A stretch of 64,000 bases of DNA from Candidatus Eisenbergiella merdavium. GTDB lineage: Bacteria > Bacillota > Clostridia > Lachnospirales > Lachnospiraceae. Below, one piece after another: positions 1 through 8,324 of the stretch. The position numbers were made by a program, and so were the translations under genes. The stretch spans positions 1 to 64,000 of the forward strand of contig DWWS01000013.1 of NCBI GenBank assembly GCA_019119595.1, written 5' to 3'. The notes beneath the pieces were generated by a model. It did not search any database. It saw only the letters and a list, made by a program, of their open reading frames with translations, and was not told the origin of the DNA. Position 1 is the stretch's first letter. Each line of letters begins with the position of its first letter.

Positions 1-286
1 GATGACAGTAAGAGTTTTCAGTTGTTCCTGTGACAATGTAATCTTACCTTCTTTCATAGCTTTTATAGAATATCAAAAAGAGACAGAATCTCAAGTGAAT
101 CCTAAAGAGACATTATCACAAGTGAATAACAAAAGTCTCTCCCCCCAATTGACGCCCCCCTTCCTTCTGCGTTATAATCATACCGACATTCAGAGAACCC
201 CGCATTTTTTCGGGAGGGTCATCAGGCCCTCCCCTGCGATACGAAACAAAATGCCGCCGCGCGGACGGCAGAAAAGAGGTAGATAT
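1..286. other. Upstream region of ugd with one hairpin
   Basis: No convincing gene is seen here. The reading frame of ugd stays open through it, but composition is AT-rich at the left and no ribosome-binding site supports an earlier start. A perfect 7-bp inverted repeat (GGGAGGG at 212-218, CCCTCCC at 227-233, 8-nt loop) lies 50 bases before the ugd start. It has no T-run, so it is a leader hairpin or the end of an upstream transcript rather than a clear terminator. Confidence 0.4.
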
Positions 287-1513
287 ATGGAATCAAAGCT
301 GACCATAGCGATCGCCGGAACCGGATACGTGGGCTTAAGCAATGCGATACTGCTCGCACAGCACAACAGGGTCTGGGCTGTGGATGTGCTGAAGGAAAAG
401 GTGGACATGCTCAATCAGCGCATATCCCCGATCCGGGATAAGGAGATTGAGGAATATCTGGCGGAAAAGGAGCTGGATCTGACCGCAACGCTGGATGCGG
501 AAGGCGCGTATGCGGAAGCGGATTTCGTGATCATCTGCACGCCCACCAATTATGATCCGAAGAAAAATTACTTCGATACCTCCTCTGTGGAGGATGTGAT
601 CCGGACGGTGCTCCGGGTGAACCCGAAGGCCGTGATGATCGTTAAATCCACGGTTCCTGTGGGCTATACGGCTTCAATACGGGAAAAATATGATACGGAC
701 CGGGTTCTGTTCAGCCCGGAATTTTTGAGGGAAGGCCATGCGCTGTATGATAATCTTTATCCTTCCCGCATCATCGTCGGAATCCCGGCGGAGCATGAGG
801 GAAGGCGGGAGGATGCCGAACGCTTTGCAGGACTTCTGAAAGAGGGAGCGGTTAAGGAGGAGATTCCGACGCTGATCACTCACTCCACCGAGGCGGAGGC
901 GGTGAAGCTTTTTGCAAATACCTATCTGGCGCTCCGTGTCAGCTTCTTCAATGAGCTGGATACCTATGCGGAGCTGCGCGGCCTGAATACCAGGCAGATC
1001 ATAGAGGGCGTCTGCCTGGATCCCAGGATCGGGACGCATTATAATAATCCTTCCTTCGGTTACGGCGGATACTGTCTTCCGAAGGACACCAAGCAGCTTC
1101 TTGCCAACTATCAGGATGTCCCGGAAAATATCATTGAGGCCATCGTGGACGCCAACCGGACCAGGAAGGACTTTATTGCGGAACGGATCCTGGATAAAGC
1201 CGGCTTCGATGGGAGCGGAAAGGGCGGAAAGCCGGTTACGGTAGGCATTTACCGTCTTACCATGAAAACCGATTCCGACAATTTCCGCCAGAGCTCCATT
1301 CAGGGCGTGATGAAGCGCCTGAAGGGGAAGGGGGCGGAGGTTATTCTGTATGAGCCCACGCTGAAGGATGAGACCTTTTTCGGCTCCAGAGTGCTTCGAA
1401 GCTTTGATGAATTTGCGGCACAAAGCGATGTGATCGTGGCAAACCGGTACGCCTCTGAGCTGGATCCTTATCAGGAGAAGGTTTATACCAGGGATCTGTA
1501 TCACAGAGACTGA
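287..1513 (+). CDS. ugd: UDP-glucose 6-dehydrogenase
   Basis: Oxidises UDP-glucose to UDP-glucuronate with two NAD+, supplying precursors for capsule or exopolysaccharide. The 408-residue product opens with a Rossmann fold (GTGYVG at residues 11-16) and carries the catalytic-cysteine motif [10 protein letters not shown] in the second half, with the preceding helix and a C-terminal UDP-binding domain; length fits the family. The start at 287 is preceded by AGAGGT, and the protein begins at the usual position relative to the Rossmann motif, so the longer open frame upstream is rejected. It stands alone, followed after 74 bases by a small regulator. The family also includes UDP-N-acetylmannosamine dehydrogenases, but the short form and motif spacing favour Ugd. 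Confidence 0.93.
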   Translation: MESKLTIAIAGTGYVGLSNAILLAQHNRVWAVDVLKEKVDMLNQRISPIRDKEIEEYLAEKELDLTATLDAEGAYAEADFVIICTPTNYDPKKNYFDTSSVEDVIRTVLRVNPKAVMIVKSTVPVGYTASIREKYDTDRVLFSPEFLREGHALYDNLYPSRIIVGIPAEHEGRREDAERFAGLLKEGAVKEEIPTLITHSTEAEAVKLFANTYLALRVSFFNELDTYAELRGLNTRQIIEGVCLDPRIGTHYNNPSFGYGGYCLPKDTKQLLANYQDVPENIIEAIVDANRTRKDFIAERILDKAGFDGSGKGGKPVTVGIYRLTMKTDSDNFRQSSIQGVMKRLKGKGAEVILYEPTLKDETFFGSRVLRSFDEFAAQSDVIVANRYASELDPYQEKVYTRDLYHRD

Positions 1514-1587
1514 GTAAAAAGACGGAGAAAAGGAGCGCTGCCCGTGGGTTGCGCGGGCCGGAGGCTATAGAAAAAGGAGAAGGCAGT

Positions 1588-1905
1588 ATGGCGGCTACAG
1601 GACTTCTGGTTGAGATCGGAGACAGGCTGAGACTGCGCAGGGAAGAAATGGGAATGACGCAGAAGGAGGCGGCGAAGCTTCTGGAAATGTCTGAAACCTT
1701 CTACGGCGAGATTGAAAGAGGAAACAGACGGCTTTCCATAGAGCGTCTGCTTCTGGTCCGTGAACGGATGGATATGAGCCTGACCTGGCTGCTTGCCGGG
1801 AGGATGCCCGAAGGGATTTACGAGGGAATCAGCCGTCAGTATCCAGGAGAGAAGGCGAAGCGCATGGAACGCCTGCTGCGCGACCTGGCGAAGCTGTATG
1901 AATGA
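1588..1905 (+). CDS. XRE-family helix-turn-helix regulator
   Basis: A 105-residue DNA-binding protein. Residues about 10-65 form an HTH_3/XRE domain with the typical pattern (RLRREEMGMTQKEAAKLLEM, then the recognition-helix region SETFYGEIERGNR). The rest is a short charged tail ending in a helix rich in Arg and Glu. The ATG at 1588 follows AAGGAGAAGG and is preferred over an in-frame start 39 bases upstream. No ligand-binding domain is visible, so it probably acts as a simple repressor. It follows ugd in the same direction and may share its transcript; the target is unknown. Confidence 0.85.
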   Translation: MAATGLLVEIGDRLRLRREEMGMTQKEAAKLLEMSETFYGEIERGNRRLSIERLLLVRERMDMSLTWLLAGRMPEGIYEGISRQYPGEKAKRMERLLRDLAKLYE

Positions 1906-1933
1906 GCAGGAAAAAGAGAGCAGAAAAAAGAGA

Positions 1934-1961
1934 GGCGGCGGAAAAAATGTTTTCCGCCGCC
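1934..1961 (-). terminator. Bidirectional terminator after pyrI and the XRE gene
   Basis: Perfect 12-bp stem (GGCGGCGGAAAA / TTTTCCGCCGCC) with a 4-nt loop. On the minus strand it is followed by a T-rich stretch, matching intrinsic termination of pyrBI. On the plus strand it lies 28 bases past the XRE stop. Confidence 0.8.
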
Positions 1962-2017
1962 CTGTTATCTGTCCGTTGCCCGGACAAGACTCCGTTATAT
2001 GGTCTGTCAAAGCCGCC

Positions 2018-2452
2018 TTATAAAGACCTCTTATCGAATTTCTCCTCGCAGTATTTGCAGCGGTAGACCTCCTTCTTTTCATCCGCCAGCACGAAGACAT
2101 GGGGCAGTCCCTGCTCGATGGAGGTGATGCAGCGGGGATTTTTGCAGTGGATGACGTTTTTGATCTCCTTTGGAAGCGTAAGCTCCTTTTTGGTGACGAT
2201 CTCGCCGTTTTTGATGACGTTTACGGTGATGTTGTGGTCGATGACGGCAAGCACGTCGAGATCAAGGGTGTCGATGTCGCATTCCACCTTCAGGATATCC
2301 TTTTTTCCCATCTTATTGCTTCTGGCGTTCTTGATGATGGCGACGGGGCAGTCCAGCTTATCAAGCTGAAGATGATGATAGATGGACATGCTTTTTCCCG
2401 CCTTGATATGATCGAGCACGAAGCCCTCTTCAATTCGTCCTACATTTAACAT
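2018..2452 (-). CDS. pyrI: Aspartate carbamoyltransferase regulatory subunit
   Basis: Regulatory chain of the aspartate transcarbamoylase dodecamer; binds nucleotide effectors and contacts catalytic trimers through a zinc domain. The 144-residue protein has the N-terminal allosteric domain (MLNVGRIEEGFVLDHI, then a KMGKKDILKVE segment) and the C-terminal zinc site with four cysteines in CxxxxC and CxxC pairs (CKNPRC and CKYC). A slightly earlier ATG exists at 2464, but GGAG spaced 6 nt from the ATG at 2452 and the family start favour 2452. It lies 138 bases downstream of pyrB in the same operon, and that gap holds a structured element described separately. Confidence 0.95.
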   Translation of the reverse strand: MLNVGRIEEGFVLDHIKAGKSMSIYHHLQLDKLDCPVAIIKNARSNKMGKKDILKVECDIDTLDLDVLAVIDHNITVNVIKNGEIVTKKELTLPKEIKNVIHCKNPRCITSIEQGLPHVFVLADEKKEVYRCKYCEEKFDKRSL

Positions 2453-2550
2453 ATGAATCTCCATTCCGGAGCGTAAAAAGCGAGCGCAGGGACTGCGTAT
2501 GCAGCTTTCTCCTGCCGCGCGGCGCCCTGTGACGCTCCTTCACAGGACGC
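2453..2550 (-). repeat. Structured leader element before pyrI (loop-to-SD type)
   Basis: On the minus strand, a 10-bp stem with one G-U pair (arms 2541-2550 and 2522-2531) encloses the 9-nt loop AAGGAGCGT. A second stacked hairpin follows (CTGC-atac-GCAG within GCAGG...CCTGC). The segment ACGCTCC at 2474-2468, directly before the pyrI GGAG, is complementary to GGAGCGT of the first loop over 7 bases. The architecture matches copies before folE (7669-7764) and a HAD gene (18620-18720). A role in pyrI translation is inferred. Confidence 0.6.
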
Positions 2551-2590
2551 TGTGTAAAAACAACGGGCTGCAGGTTATATTTTGAAAATG

Positions 2591-3535
2591 TTAATCCACA
2601 TTCCGGAGCCGCGAATCGTTCTTTTCCGTAAGGCCGAGCAGGGTGAGGATGAGGGCCATGCGGACATAGACGCCGTACTGCGCCTGCTTGAAATAAACGG
2701 CGCGGGGGTCGTCGTCCACATCCACGGAGATCTCATTCACTCTGGGAAGTGGATGGAGAACGTACATGTCCGCGGGTGCAAGGCTCAGCTTGGCCTTGTC
2801 CAGAATGTAGAAGTCCTTCAGGCGGACATAATCCTCCTCGTTGAAGAAGCGCTCCCGCTGCACTCTGGTCATGTAGAGCAGATCCAGCTGAGGAAGGCTT
2901 TCCTCCAGGCGGATGACCTCCTCATAGGGGATATTCTTTTCCTTCAGCATCTCGATGACGTAGTCAGGGACGCGAAGCTCCTCCGGGGAGATGAAAATGA
3001 ACCGGATGTTGTCATAGCGGGAAAGGGCGTTGATGAGGGAGTGGACGGTGCGGCCGAATTTCAGGTCTCCGCACAGGCCGACCGTCAGGCGGTTCAGTCT
3101 TCCCTTCAGGCTTCGTATGGTCATCAGATCCGTCAGCGTCTGGGTGGGATGCTGGTGGCCGCCGTCTCCCGCGTTGATGACGGGGATGCCGGAAAAGGAA
3201 GCAGCAACCATGGGCGCGCCCTCCTTGGGATGACGCATGGCGCAGATGTCCGCGTAGCAGGAGATGATGCGGATGGTGTCGGCGACGCTTTCTCCCTTGG
3301 AGGCGGAGGACGATGCCGCGTCGGAGAAGCCGAGCACGCTTCCGCCCAGGTTCAGCATGGCGGCCTCAAAGCTCAGCCTGGTCCGGGTGCTTGGCTCATA
3401 GAAACAGGTTGCGAGCTTTTTTCCCGCGCAGGCGTGCGCGTAGGCGGCCGGATCCGCTTCAATGTCGGCGGCGAGCTTAAACAGCCTGTCCAGCTCCTCC
3501 ACGGAAAAATCAAGAGGGTTCATCAGATGTCTCAT
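2591..3535 (-). CDS. pyrB: Aspartate carbamoyltransferase catalytic subunit
   Basis: Condenses carbamoyl phosphate and aspartate to N-carbamoyl-aspartate, the committed pyrimidine step. The 314-residue protein has the carbamoyl-phosphate motif STRTR (residues about 49-53), an SxxK-type loop (SSSASKGES) and the HPTQTLTDL motif in mid-protein, followed by the aspartate domain with HPLPR near the end. GGAG lies just before the ATG at 3535. That ATG overlaps, as ATGA, the stop of an upstream leader frame (3532-3708), which suggests translational coupling. pyrI follows on the same strand. No other pyr gene is nearby, so control may be local through the leader. Confidence 0.96.
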   Translation of the reverse strand: MRHLMNPLDFSVEELDRLFKLAADIEADPAAYAHACAGKKLATCFYEPSTRTRLSFEAAMLNLGGSVLGFSDAASSSASKGESVADTIRIISCYADICAMRHPKEGAPMVAASFSGIPVINAGDGGHQHPTQTLTDLMTIRSLKGRLNRLTVGLCGDLKFGRTVHSLINALSRYDNIRFIFISPEELRVPDYVIEMLKEKNIPYEEVIRLEESLPQLDLLYMTRVQRERFFNEEDYVRLKDFYILDKAKLSLAPADMYVLHPLPRVNEISVDVDDDPRAVYFKQAQYGVYVRMALILTLLGLTEKNDSRLRNVD

Positions 3536-3708
3536 ATCGTAAGTCTCCTTCCTTGTCCTGAAAGAAAACCGCAGCGGAAAAGCAGCGCATATAAGCGCAT
3601 TATAAGCGTACTATAAACACGCAGGCGGACATAAAAAAACGAAGAGAAAAATATCCCTTCGGCTTCGGTCAGATCTCTGCAATTACGGTGTCCTGCGCTT
3701 GTCCTCAT
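3532..3708 (-). CDS. Putative pyrBI leader peptide
   Basis: A 58-codon frame starts 33 bases after the expected transcription start of the pyrB promoter and has a good ribosome-binding site (GGGAG, 7 nt before the ATG at 3708). Its TGA overlaps the pyrB ATG. Codons 17-24 are U-rich and read IFFSSFFY, and in the mRNA this stretch includes a U7 run (3639-3633) just after a short stem (CGAAG 3661-3657 / CTTCG 3644-3640). In enterobacteria pyrBI is controlled by UTP-sensitive pausing coupled to translation of a leader peptide; this layout is similar in logic but not in sequence. The peptide matches no family I recognise, so its translation is inferred. Confidence 0.55.
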   Translation of the reverse strand: MRTSAGHRNCRDLTEAEGIFFSSFFYVRLRVYSTLIMRLYALLFRCGFLSGQGRRLTI

Positions 3709-3747
3709 TTTGTCTCTCCCGACACGTTTTCCATTTGCTTTCGTGCC

Positions 3748-3776
3748 ATTATAGCACAGGAGAGGGGCGGTTTCAA
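3748..3776 (-). promoter_or_regulatory. Sigma-A promoter of pyrBI
   Basis: On the minus strand TTGAAA (3776-3771) and TATAAT (3753-3748) are separated by 17 bases. Transcription would begin near 3741, giving a leader of about 200 nt before pyrB. Confidence 0.85.
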
Positions 3777-3826
3777 GAGCGGAAAAGCACAACCTGAAAA
3801 ACCGCAGAAAATCCTGTAGAAAACCT

Positions 3827-3855
3827 TTGCAAAAGAGCGGAAGATGGCTTATAAT
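3827..3855 (+). promoter_or_regulatory. Sigma-A promoter of the PH-domain/MATE pair
   Basis: TTGCAA (3827-3832), 17-base spacer and perfect TATAAT (3850-3855). It lies back to back with the pyrBI promoter and about 50 bases before the first start codon of the plus-strand pair. Confidence 0.8.
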
Positions 3856-3911
3856 CTACACGGATAAACGGAGCGGATCTGGGCGCGCCAAAGCGCAGAC
3901 GGGAGCGGAAA

Positions 3912-4304
3912 ATGGACGAAAGAAAAAACGGTGAGATTCAGTTTCAGGAGAGAAAGCGCTGGCTTTTCTTTGCCCTTCCCTTTACCTTCACGATTTACAC
4001 GGTGGGGGAGGATATGATCACAGTATCGGAGGGCTTCCTGAATAAAAAGGAAAACGACTGCTATATGTACAAGGTGCAGGATGTGGAGCTTCTGGAGTCC
4101 CTTCCTCAGCGCATTTTCGGGCTTGGAACGGTGCGCTGCTTTACGGGGGATACCACGAGCCCAACCCTGCTGCTTCAGAATGTGAAGAACGCCCGCGCCA
4201 TCAAGAATTTCATTCTGGAGGCATCGGAAAAGGCGCGCATGCGCAGAAGAACCATGAACATGCTTGATATCGGCGCGGAAGACGCGGAGGATGGAGAGCT
4301 GTAA
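3912..4304 (+). CDS. PH-domain (bPH_2-like) protein
   Basis: A 130-residue protein resembling bacterial pleckstrin-homology proteins (DUF304/bPH_2): a hydrophobic strand or helix near residues 17-30 (WLFFALPFTFTIYTV), then alternating strands with the family pattern of a threonine/serine-rich start, a conserved LLESLPQRIFGLGTVRCF turn and a final helix. There is no enzyme motif. It shares a promoter with the MATE exporter that starts 30 bases later, so a role at the membrane alongside the transporter is plausible but not shown. The family assignment rests on pattern rather than strong motifs. Confidence 0.65.
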   Translation: MDERKNGEIQFQERKRWLFFALPFTFTIYTVGEDMITVSEGFLNKKENDCYMYKVQDVELLESLPQRIFGLGTVRCFTGDTTSPTLLLQNVKNARAIKNFILEASEKARMRRRTMNMLDIGAEDAEDGEL

Positions 4305-4334
4305 AGAAAAAACGTTAAGGATACGGTTGGAACC

Positions 4335-5702
4335 ATGGAACTGGATATGACAAAGGGCAGCCCCTTGAGGCTGATCGTAAAATTTATCATTCCGATCATT
4401 CTCGGAAATCTGTTTCAGCAGCTTTATAACCTGGCGGACACGGTGATCGTGGGCCGCTTTGTCGGCGTGCAGGCGCTGGCCGCCGTGGGGGCGACGGGCA
4501 CGATCTCCTTTCTGATCCTGGGCTTTCTGATGGGGCTGACCACAGGATTTACGGTGCAGACCGCGCAGCGCTTCGGCGCGGGAGATCTGGAGGGAATGAA
4601 AAAAAGCGTGGGAAACGCCGCCGTCCTTTCCGTGGCTGTCACCGTCATCATGACGGCGGTGAGCGTGCTGTGTATGGACGGGCTGCTGCACCTGATGCGC
4701 ACGCCGGAGGACATCATGGAGATGTCCAGAACCTATATCCTCATCATCTGCTGGGGGATGGGCTGCTCGGTTCTTTACAACCTGCTTTCCAGCATCCTGC
4801 GCGCTGTGGGAAACAGCAGGGTTCCCCTGTATTTTCTGATCCTTTCCGCGGCCATCAACGTGGTGGGGGATCTGGTGCTCATCATCAATTTCCGCATGGG
4901 CGTGGCGGGAGCGGCCATCGCTACGGTGGCGTCCCAGGGAATTTCCGGCGTGCTGTGCCTGATCTATATGATAAAAAAGGTACCCGTGCTTTCCCTGAGA
5001 AGGGAGCACTTCCGCCTGGACCGCTGGTGCGTGCGCAATCAGCTTTCCGTGGGGATCCCCATGGCGCTGCAGTTTTCCATCACGGCGGTGGGAACCATCA
5101 TGGTGCAGGCGGCTCTGAACCTGCTCGGCTCCACGGTGATCGCGGCCTATACGGCGGCCTGCAAGGTGGAGCAGCTGGTGACGCAAGTGTTCGTTGCGAT
5201 GGGAATGACCATGGCGACCTACTGCGGCCAGAACCGGGGAATCAACGATCTGGAGAGGATCAAAAAGGGAAGCCGGATCGCGTTCTGGATCTCCTCCATA
5301 TATGCTGTGTTCATCTATGTGGCGGTGCAGTTTGCCCTTCCCTGGATCATCCGGCTGTTTGTTTCTGAAAATATTGACCAGGTGCTTGTTTACGCGAGAA
5401 CCTACATCGTGATCTGCGGCGCGTTTTTCATCCCGCTTGGCATGATCTATATTTACCGGAATGTGATGCAGAGCTGCGGCTATGCGTTCATGCCCATGAT
5501 GGGCGGCGTGGTGGAGCTTGTGAGCCGCGCGGTGCTCGCTGTGATCGCGGCAAGCCTGTTAAGCTATGAGGGCGTCTGCCTTGCGAACGCGAGCGCCTGG
5601 TGCTTTGCCGGAATTTTCCTTTTTGCGGCTTACCGCTTTACCATGAAAAAAATGGAGCGGGACAAGGCGGCTGCACAGGCTGCCGGAGAGCAGGTTGCCT
5701 AA
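4335..5702 (+). CDS. MATE-family efflux transporter
   Basis: A 455-residue polytopic membrane protein of the multidrug and toxin extrusion superfamily, exchanging cations for organic compounds. It begins with the clostridial signature DMTKGSPLRLIVKFIIPIILG and the FQQLYNLADTVIVGRFVG first helix, and repeats this pattern near residue 235 (LSVGIPMALQFSITAVGTIMVQ), consistent with twelve helices in two bundles. Length is typical. It is cotranscribed with the PH-domain gene. The substrate cannot be inferred. Confidence 0.92.
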   Translation: MELDMTKGSPLRLIVKFIIPIILGNLFQQLYNLADTVIVGRFVGVQALAAVGATGTISFLILGFLMGLTTGFTVQTAQRFGAGDLEGMKKSVGNAAVLSVAVTVIMTAVSVLCMDGLLHLMRTPEDIMEMSRTYILIICWGMGCSVLYNLLSSILRAVGNSRVPLYFLILSAAINVVGDLVLIINFRMGVAGAAIATVASQGISGVLCLIYMIKKVPVLSLRREHFRLDRWCVRNQLSVGIPMALQFSITAVGTIMVQAALNLLGSTVIAAYTAACKVEQLVTQVFVAMGMTMATYCGQNRGINDLERIKKGSRIAFWISSIYAVFIYVAVQFALPWIIRLFVSENIDQVLVYARTYIVICGAFFIPLGMIYIYRNVMQSCGYAFMPMMGGVVELVSRAVLAVIAASLLSYEGVCLANASAWCFAGIFLFAAYRFTMKKMERDKAAAQAAGEQVA

Positions 5703-5752
5703 CACATGCAGGAGGCGCAGCAGCTCAGCCGAAGAATGAACCGTTACGAAGG

Positions 5753-5804
5753 GCCATCCCGGGATGGCTGCGGCTTTCCTGTCGGGGGACGCTTCATGCG
5801 TCCC
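5753..5804. other. Two perfect palindromes between MATE and cmpB-like genes
   Basis: GCCATCC/GGATGGC (5753-5768, an 8-bp palindrome without spacer) and GGGACGC/GCGTCCC (5786-5804, 5-nt loop) lie where the convergent genes end; the second overlaps the stop of the minus-strand gene. Neither has a clear T-run, so they are possible weak terminators or RNA-stabilising hairpins. Confidence 0.4.
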
Positions 5805-6195
5805 TCGTCGCGCGTTCCATCAGAAGTCCCGTGGCAGCCCAGCAGGGAAGATAGTCCAGGCGGATGACCCTGCCGATGTTCCAGCGCGCTTTCTCATAGT
5901 CCCAGGGACAGAGGCCCTTCTTCCACAGCAGGCGTCCGGACAGATATTCCGCTGAAAAAATGAGCAGGGCGTAAATGCCTCCCCGCGCTGCCCAGTGCAG
6001 ACGGCCAAAAAGCCGGAAGAAGGGGGCGAGAAGACAGCCCGCCCCGTAGATGGGAAACATCCACAGGGAGGTCGTCCCCTTCAGGGTCAGATCCCTTCTG
6101 CGAAGGGACTGCAGGGCCGTGAAGGAAATTTCCAGGCACCAGCCGAGAATGCCGCATTTGATGAAGTTCTGAAATAGTTTCAATAAATTCCGCAT
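5794..6195 (-). CDS. CmpB-like putative ABC-transporter membrane protein
   Basis: A 133-residue integral membrane protein matching the pattern of the family annotated as putative ABC transporter type IV (ABC_trans_CmpB): an N-terminal GWCLE segment after a hydrophobic stretch, RR and LKG motifs, a central SLWMFPIYGAG segment, and a C-terminal WDYEKARWNIGRVIRLDYLPCWA segment. Four helices are likely. No Shine-Dalgarno sequence is clear before 6195. No ATPase partner is adjacent, so a transport function is only family inference. It converges with the MATE gene and is single-cistron. Confidence 0.75.
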   Translation of the reverse strand: MRNLLKLFQNFIKCGILGWCLEISFTALQSLRRRDLTLKGTTSLWMFPIYGAGCLLAPFFRLFGRLHWAARGGIYALLIFSAEYLSGRLLWKKGLCPWDYEKARWNIGRVIRLDYLPCWAATGLLMERATRDA

Positions 6196-6218
6196 ACGGA
6201 CAGTGTATCCGTTTTTTT
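6196..6218 (+). terminator. Possible terminator, ACGGA/TCCGT stem with T-run
   Basis: ACGGA (6196-6200) and TCCGT (6208-6212) form a short stem followed by seven T. It could stop plus-strand readthrough before folC. It overlaps the region just upstream of the minus-strand gene start at 6195. Confidence 0.45.
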
Positions 6219-6355
6219 GTTTTCTATCCCTGAAAACCTGCCACTGCTGAAATGTGAGGGAGGCGGAGGGAAAGCGTAACGCCGGAGCGGGAAGCTGCGA
6301 AATACAGGCGCAGGAAACACCGAAGCTGCGGAGGGAATGATGAGGAAGTGCCGAA

Positions 6356-7645
6356 ATGAATTATAAGGAAGCTTTGAAATATGCAGAGGGCTGCAAACAA
6401 TACGGCATCATTCCGGGACTGGACAGCATCCGGAGGCTGCTGGGCGGTCTGGGAGATCCGCAGGAGAGGCTGAAATACGTCCATATCGCGGGAACCAACG
6501 GGAAAGGAAGCGTGCTCGCCATGCTCTCCTCCGTGCTCGCAGCGGCGGGATATCGGACGGGAGCCTACAGCTCTCCGCAGGTGCTGGAGCATCGGGAGAT
6601 GTTTCAGATCAACCGGAAAATGATCGCAAAGGCGGAATACGCAAGATGTATGGAGCGGGTGAGCCAGGCTGCGGAGGAGATCGCCTCACAGGGCTTTGCG
6701 CACCCCACTTATTTTGAAGTGGAAACGGCTCTCGCCCTTCTGTGGTTTCAGGAAAAGGGCTGCGATATCGTGGTGCTGGAAACGGGGATGGGCGGCCTGG
6801 AGGACGCCACCAATGTGATCCCTTCTCCTCTGGTCTGCGTGCTCGCTTCCATCAGCATGGATCACATGGCCGTGCTTGGGGACAGCCTGGAAAAGATCGC
6901 CGGGCAGAAGGCGGGGATCATCAAGCCGGGAAGCCGGGTGGTGAGTATGAAGCAGCCGTCGGAGGCCATGGAGGTGATCAGGGAGCGCTGTGGAAAGACG
7001 GGCTGTCCGCTGGCCGTTGCGGATCCGGAAAAAGCCTCCGGCATCCGGCGCAGCCTGAGGGCGCAGCGCTTTTCCTACGGAGGGCTGAAAAATCTTTCCA
7101 TCTCTCTGGCGGGAACCTGGCAGATCGATAACGCCGTCCTTGCGCTGGAGGCGCTGCGCGCGCTTTCTGAGGCGGGCTTTCCGGTTCCGGAGGAAAAGCT
7201 GAGAAGAGGTCTTGCGGAAGCCACCTGGCCCGGCCGCTTCCAGGTGTTTGACGGCCATCCTCTGTTCGTGGTGGACGGAGCGCACAATGAGGACGGCGCG
7301 AAACGGCTGATGGAGTCGATCCGGTTTTATTTTACAAATCGGAGAATCGTCTATATAATGGGAATATTAAAGGACAAGGAAGCGGAAAAGATCATCCGTA
7401 TCACCTGCGGCGTTCCGGCAGCGGTGGTCACCACCTCGGACAGCGCGAATCCGCGTTCCACCCCGCCGCTCGCGCTGGCGGAGCTGATCCGTCCGTACTG
7501 CCCGAACGTGACGGCGGCGGACAGCCCGCAGGAAGCGGCGGAGCTGGCAAGGCTCCTTGCGGGAAAGGACGGCGTGGTCGTAGCCTTCGGCTCCCTGTCC
7601 TTCCAGAGTATGATCATTGACAGCAGAGACGGGAGACAGAAATAA
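6356..7645 (+). CDS. folC: Bifunctional folylpolyglutamate/dihydrofolate synthase
   Basis: Adds glutamate to dihydropteroate and to reduced folates, using ATP. The 429-residue protein has the Mur-ligase-like P-loop AGTNGKGS (residues 45-52), the [13 protein letters not shown] segment, SMDHMAVLG with its metal-binding His, and [11 protein letters not shown] in the C-terminal ligase domain. Length is typical. GAGGAA lies 8 nt before the ATG. It is the first gene of a folate cluster (folE, HD gene, folP, folBK follow), though a terminator-like stem follows its stop codon. Confidence 0.95.
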   Translation: MNYKEALKYAEGCKQYGIIPGLDSIRRLLGGLGDPQERLKYVHIAGTNGKGSVLAMLSSVLAAAGYRTGAYSSPQVLEHREMFQINRKMIAKAEYARCMERVSQAAEEIASQGFAHPTYFEVETALALLWFQEKGCDIVVLETGMGGLEDATNVIPSPLVCVLASISMDHMAVLGDSLEKIAGQKAGIIKPGSRVVSMKQPSEAMEVIRERCGKTGCPLAVADPEKASGIRRSLRAQRFSYGGLKNLSISLAGTWQIDNAVLALEALRALSEAGFPVPEEKLRRGLAEATWPGRFQVFDGHPLFVVDGAHNEDGAKRLMESIRFYFTNRRIVYIMGILKDKEAEKIIRITCGVPAAVVTTSDSANPRSTPPLALAELIRPYCPNVTAADSPQEAAELARLLAGKDGVVVAFGSLSFQSMIIDSRDGRQK

Positions 7646-7662
7646 GCCTGACGGCTTTTTTT
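7644..7662 (+). terminator. Short terminator after folC
   Basis: AAGCC / GGCTT with a 4-nt loop begins within the folC stop codon and is followed by a run of T to 7662. It could partly separate folC from folE expression. Confidence 0.6.
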
Positions 7663-7668
7663 GACAGG

Positions 7669-7764
7669 GCTGTTTGTGCCGGAGCGTCACAAACGGCTTT
7701 CAGGCGAAAGAGAAACTGCGTTCGCGGCCTCCCTTTGCCCATCGCGCTCCGGAATGAGGTTGAC
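7669..7764 (+). repeat. Structured leader element before folE (loop-to-SD type)
   Basis: Stem GCTGTTTGTG / CACAAACGGC (7669-7678, 7688-7697, one G-U) encloses the 9-nt loop CCGGAGCGT. CGCTCCGG at 7745-7752 is complementary to eight loop bases and sits three bases before the folE GAGG. The intervening second hairpin (from about 7708 to 7735, AAAG...CTTT) is degenerate. The copy at 18620-18720 shares the loop exactly. Confidence 0.65.
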
Positions 7765-8322
7765 ATGGTAAACAGAGAGAAGATCGAGGAGGGAGTGCGG
7801 CTCCTTCTGGAGGGAATCGGAGAAGATACGGAAAGGGAAGGGCTTCTGGAAACACCGCAGCGGATCGCGCGGATGTATGAGGAGCTGTTTTCGGGGATGG
7901 AGCAGGATGCGGCGGAGCCGCTTTCCAGACAGTTTGAGGTGACGGACGCCGGGATCGTGCTGGAAAAGGACATCACCTTTTATTCCGTCTGCGAGCACCA
8001 CATGCTTCCCTTTTTCGGGAAGGCCCACGTGGCCTACCTGCCGGACGGAAGGGTGGCGGGCTTAAGCAAGCTTGCAAGGACCGTGGAGGTATACGCGAGA
8101 AGGCTTCAGGTGCAGGAGCGGCTGACCGGCCAGGTGGCCGACGCGCTGATGGAGCATCTGCGCCCGAAGGGAGTCATGGTGCTTCTGGAGGCAGAGCACA
8201 TGTGCATGACCATGCGGGGCATCAAAAAGCCGGGAAGCAGAACGGTGACCGTCGCCATGCGCGGGACTTTTGAAACGGACACCGGCCTGCAGGAAAGCTT
8301 TTACCGCATGCTGGGGGTGTGA
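7765..8322 (+). CDS. folE: GTP cyclohydrolase I
   Basis: Converts GTP to 7,8-dihydroneopterin triphosphate, the first step of folate synthesis. The 185-residue protein (start 7765 chosen from GAGG and the family N-terminus) shows the zinc ligands: Cys76 and His79 in [10 protein letters not shown], and Cys147 in EHMCMTMRG. It also has GLSKLAR at 99-105. Length and motifs fit FolE1. It is preceded by a structured leader element and followed within 2 bases by the HD gene, so the two are likely translationally coupled. Confidence 0.96.
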   Translation: MVNREKIEEGVRLLLEGIGEDTEREGLLETPQRIARMYEELFSGMEQDAAEPLSRQFEVTDAGIVLEKDITFYSVCEHHMLPFFGKAHVAYLPDGRVAGLSKLARTVEVYARRLQVQERLTGQVADALMEHLRPKGVMVLLEAEHMCMTMRGIKKPGSRTVTVAMRGTFETDTGLQESFYRMLGV

Positions 8323-8324
8323 GG

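Noticed and set aside
2582..3616. Plus-strand open frame of 344 codons across pyrB
   Set aside because: It is the complement of pyrB, whose catalytic motifs are unmistakable.
3849..5186. Long minus-strand open frame antisense to the PH-domain and MATE genes
   Set aside because: His/Arg-rich low-complexity translation, no ribosome-binding site, and a well-supported MATE gene on the other strand.
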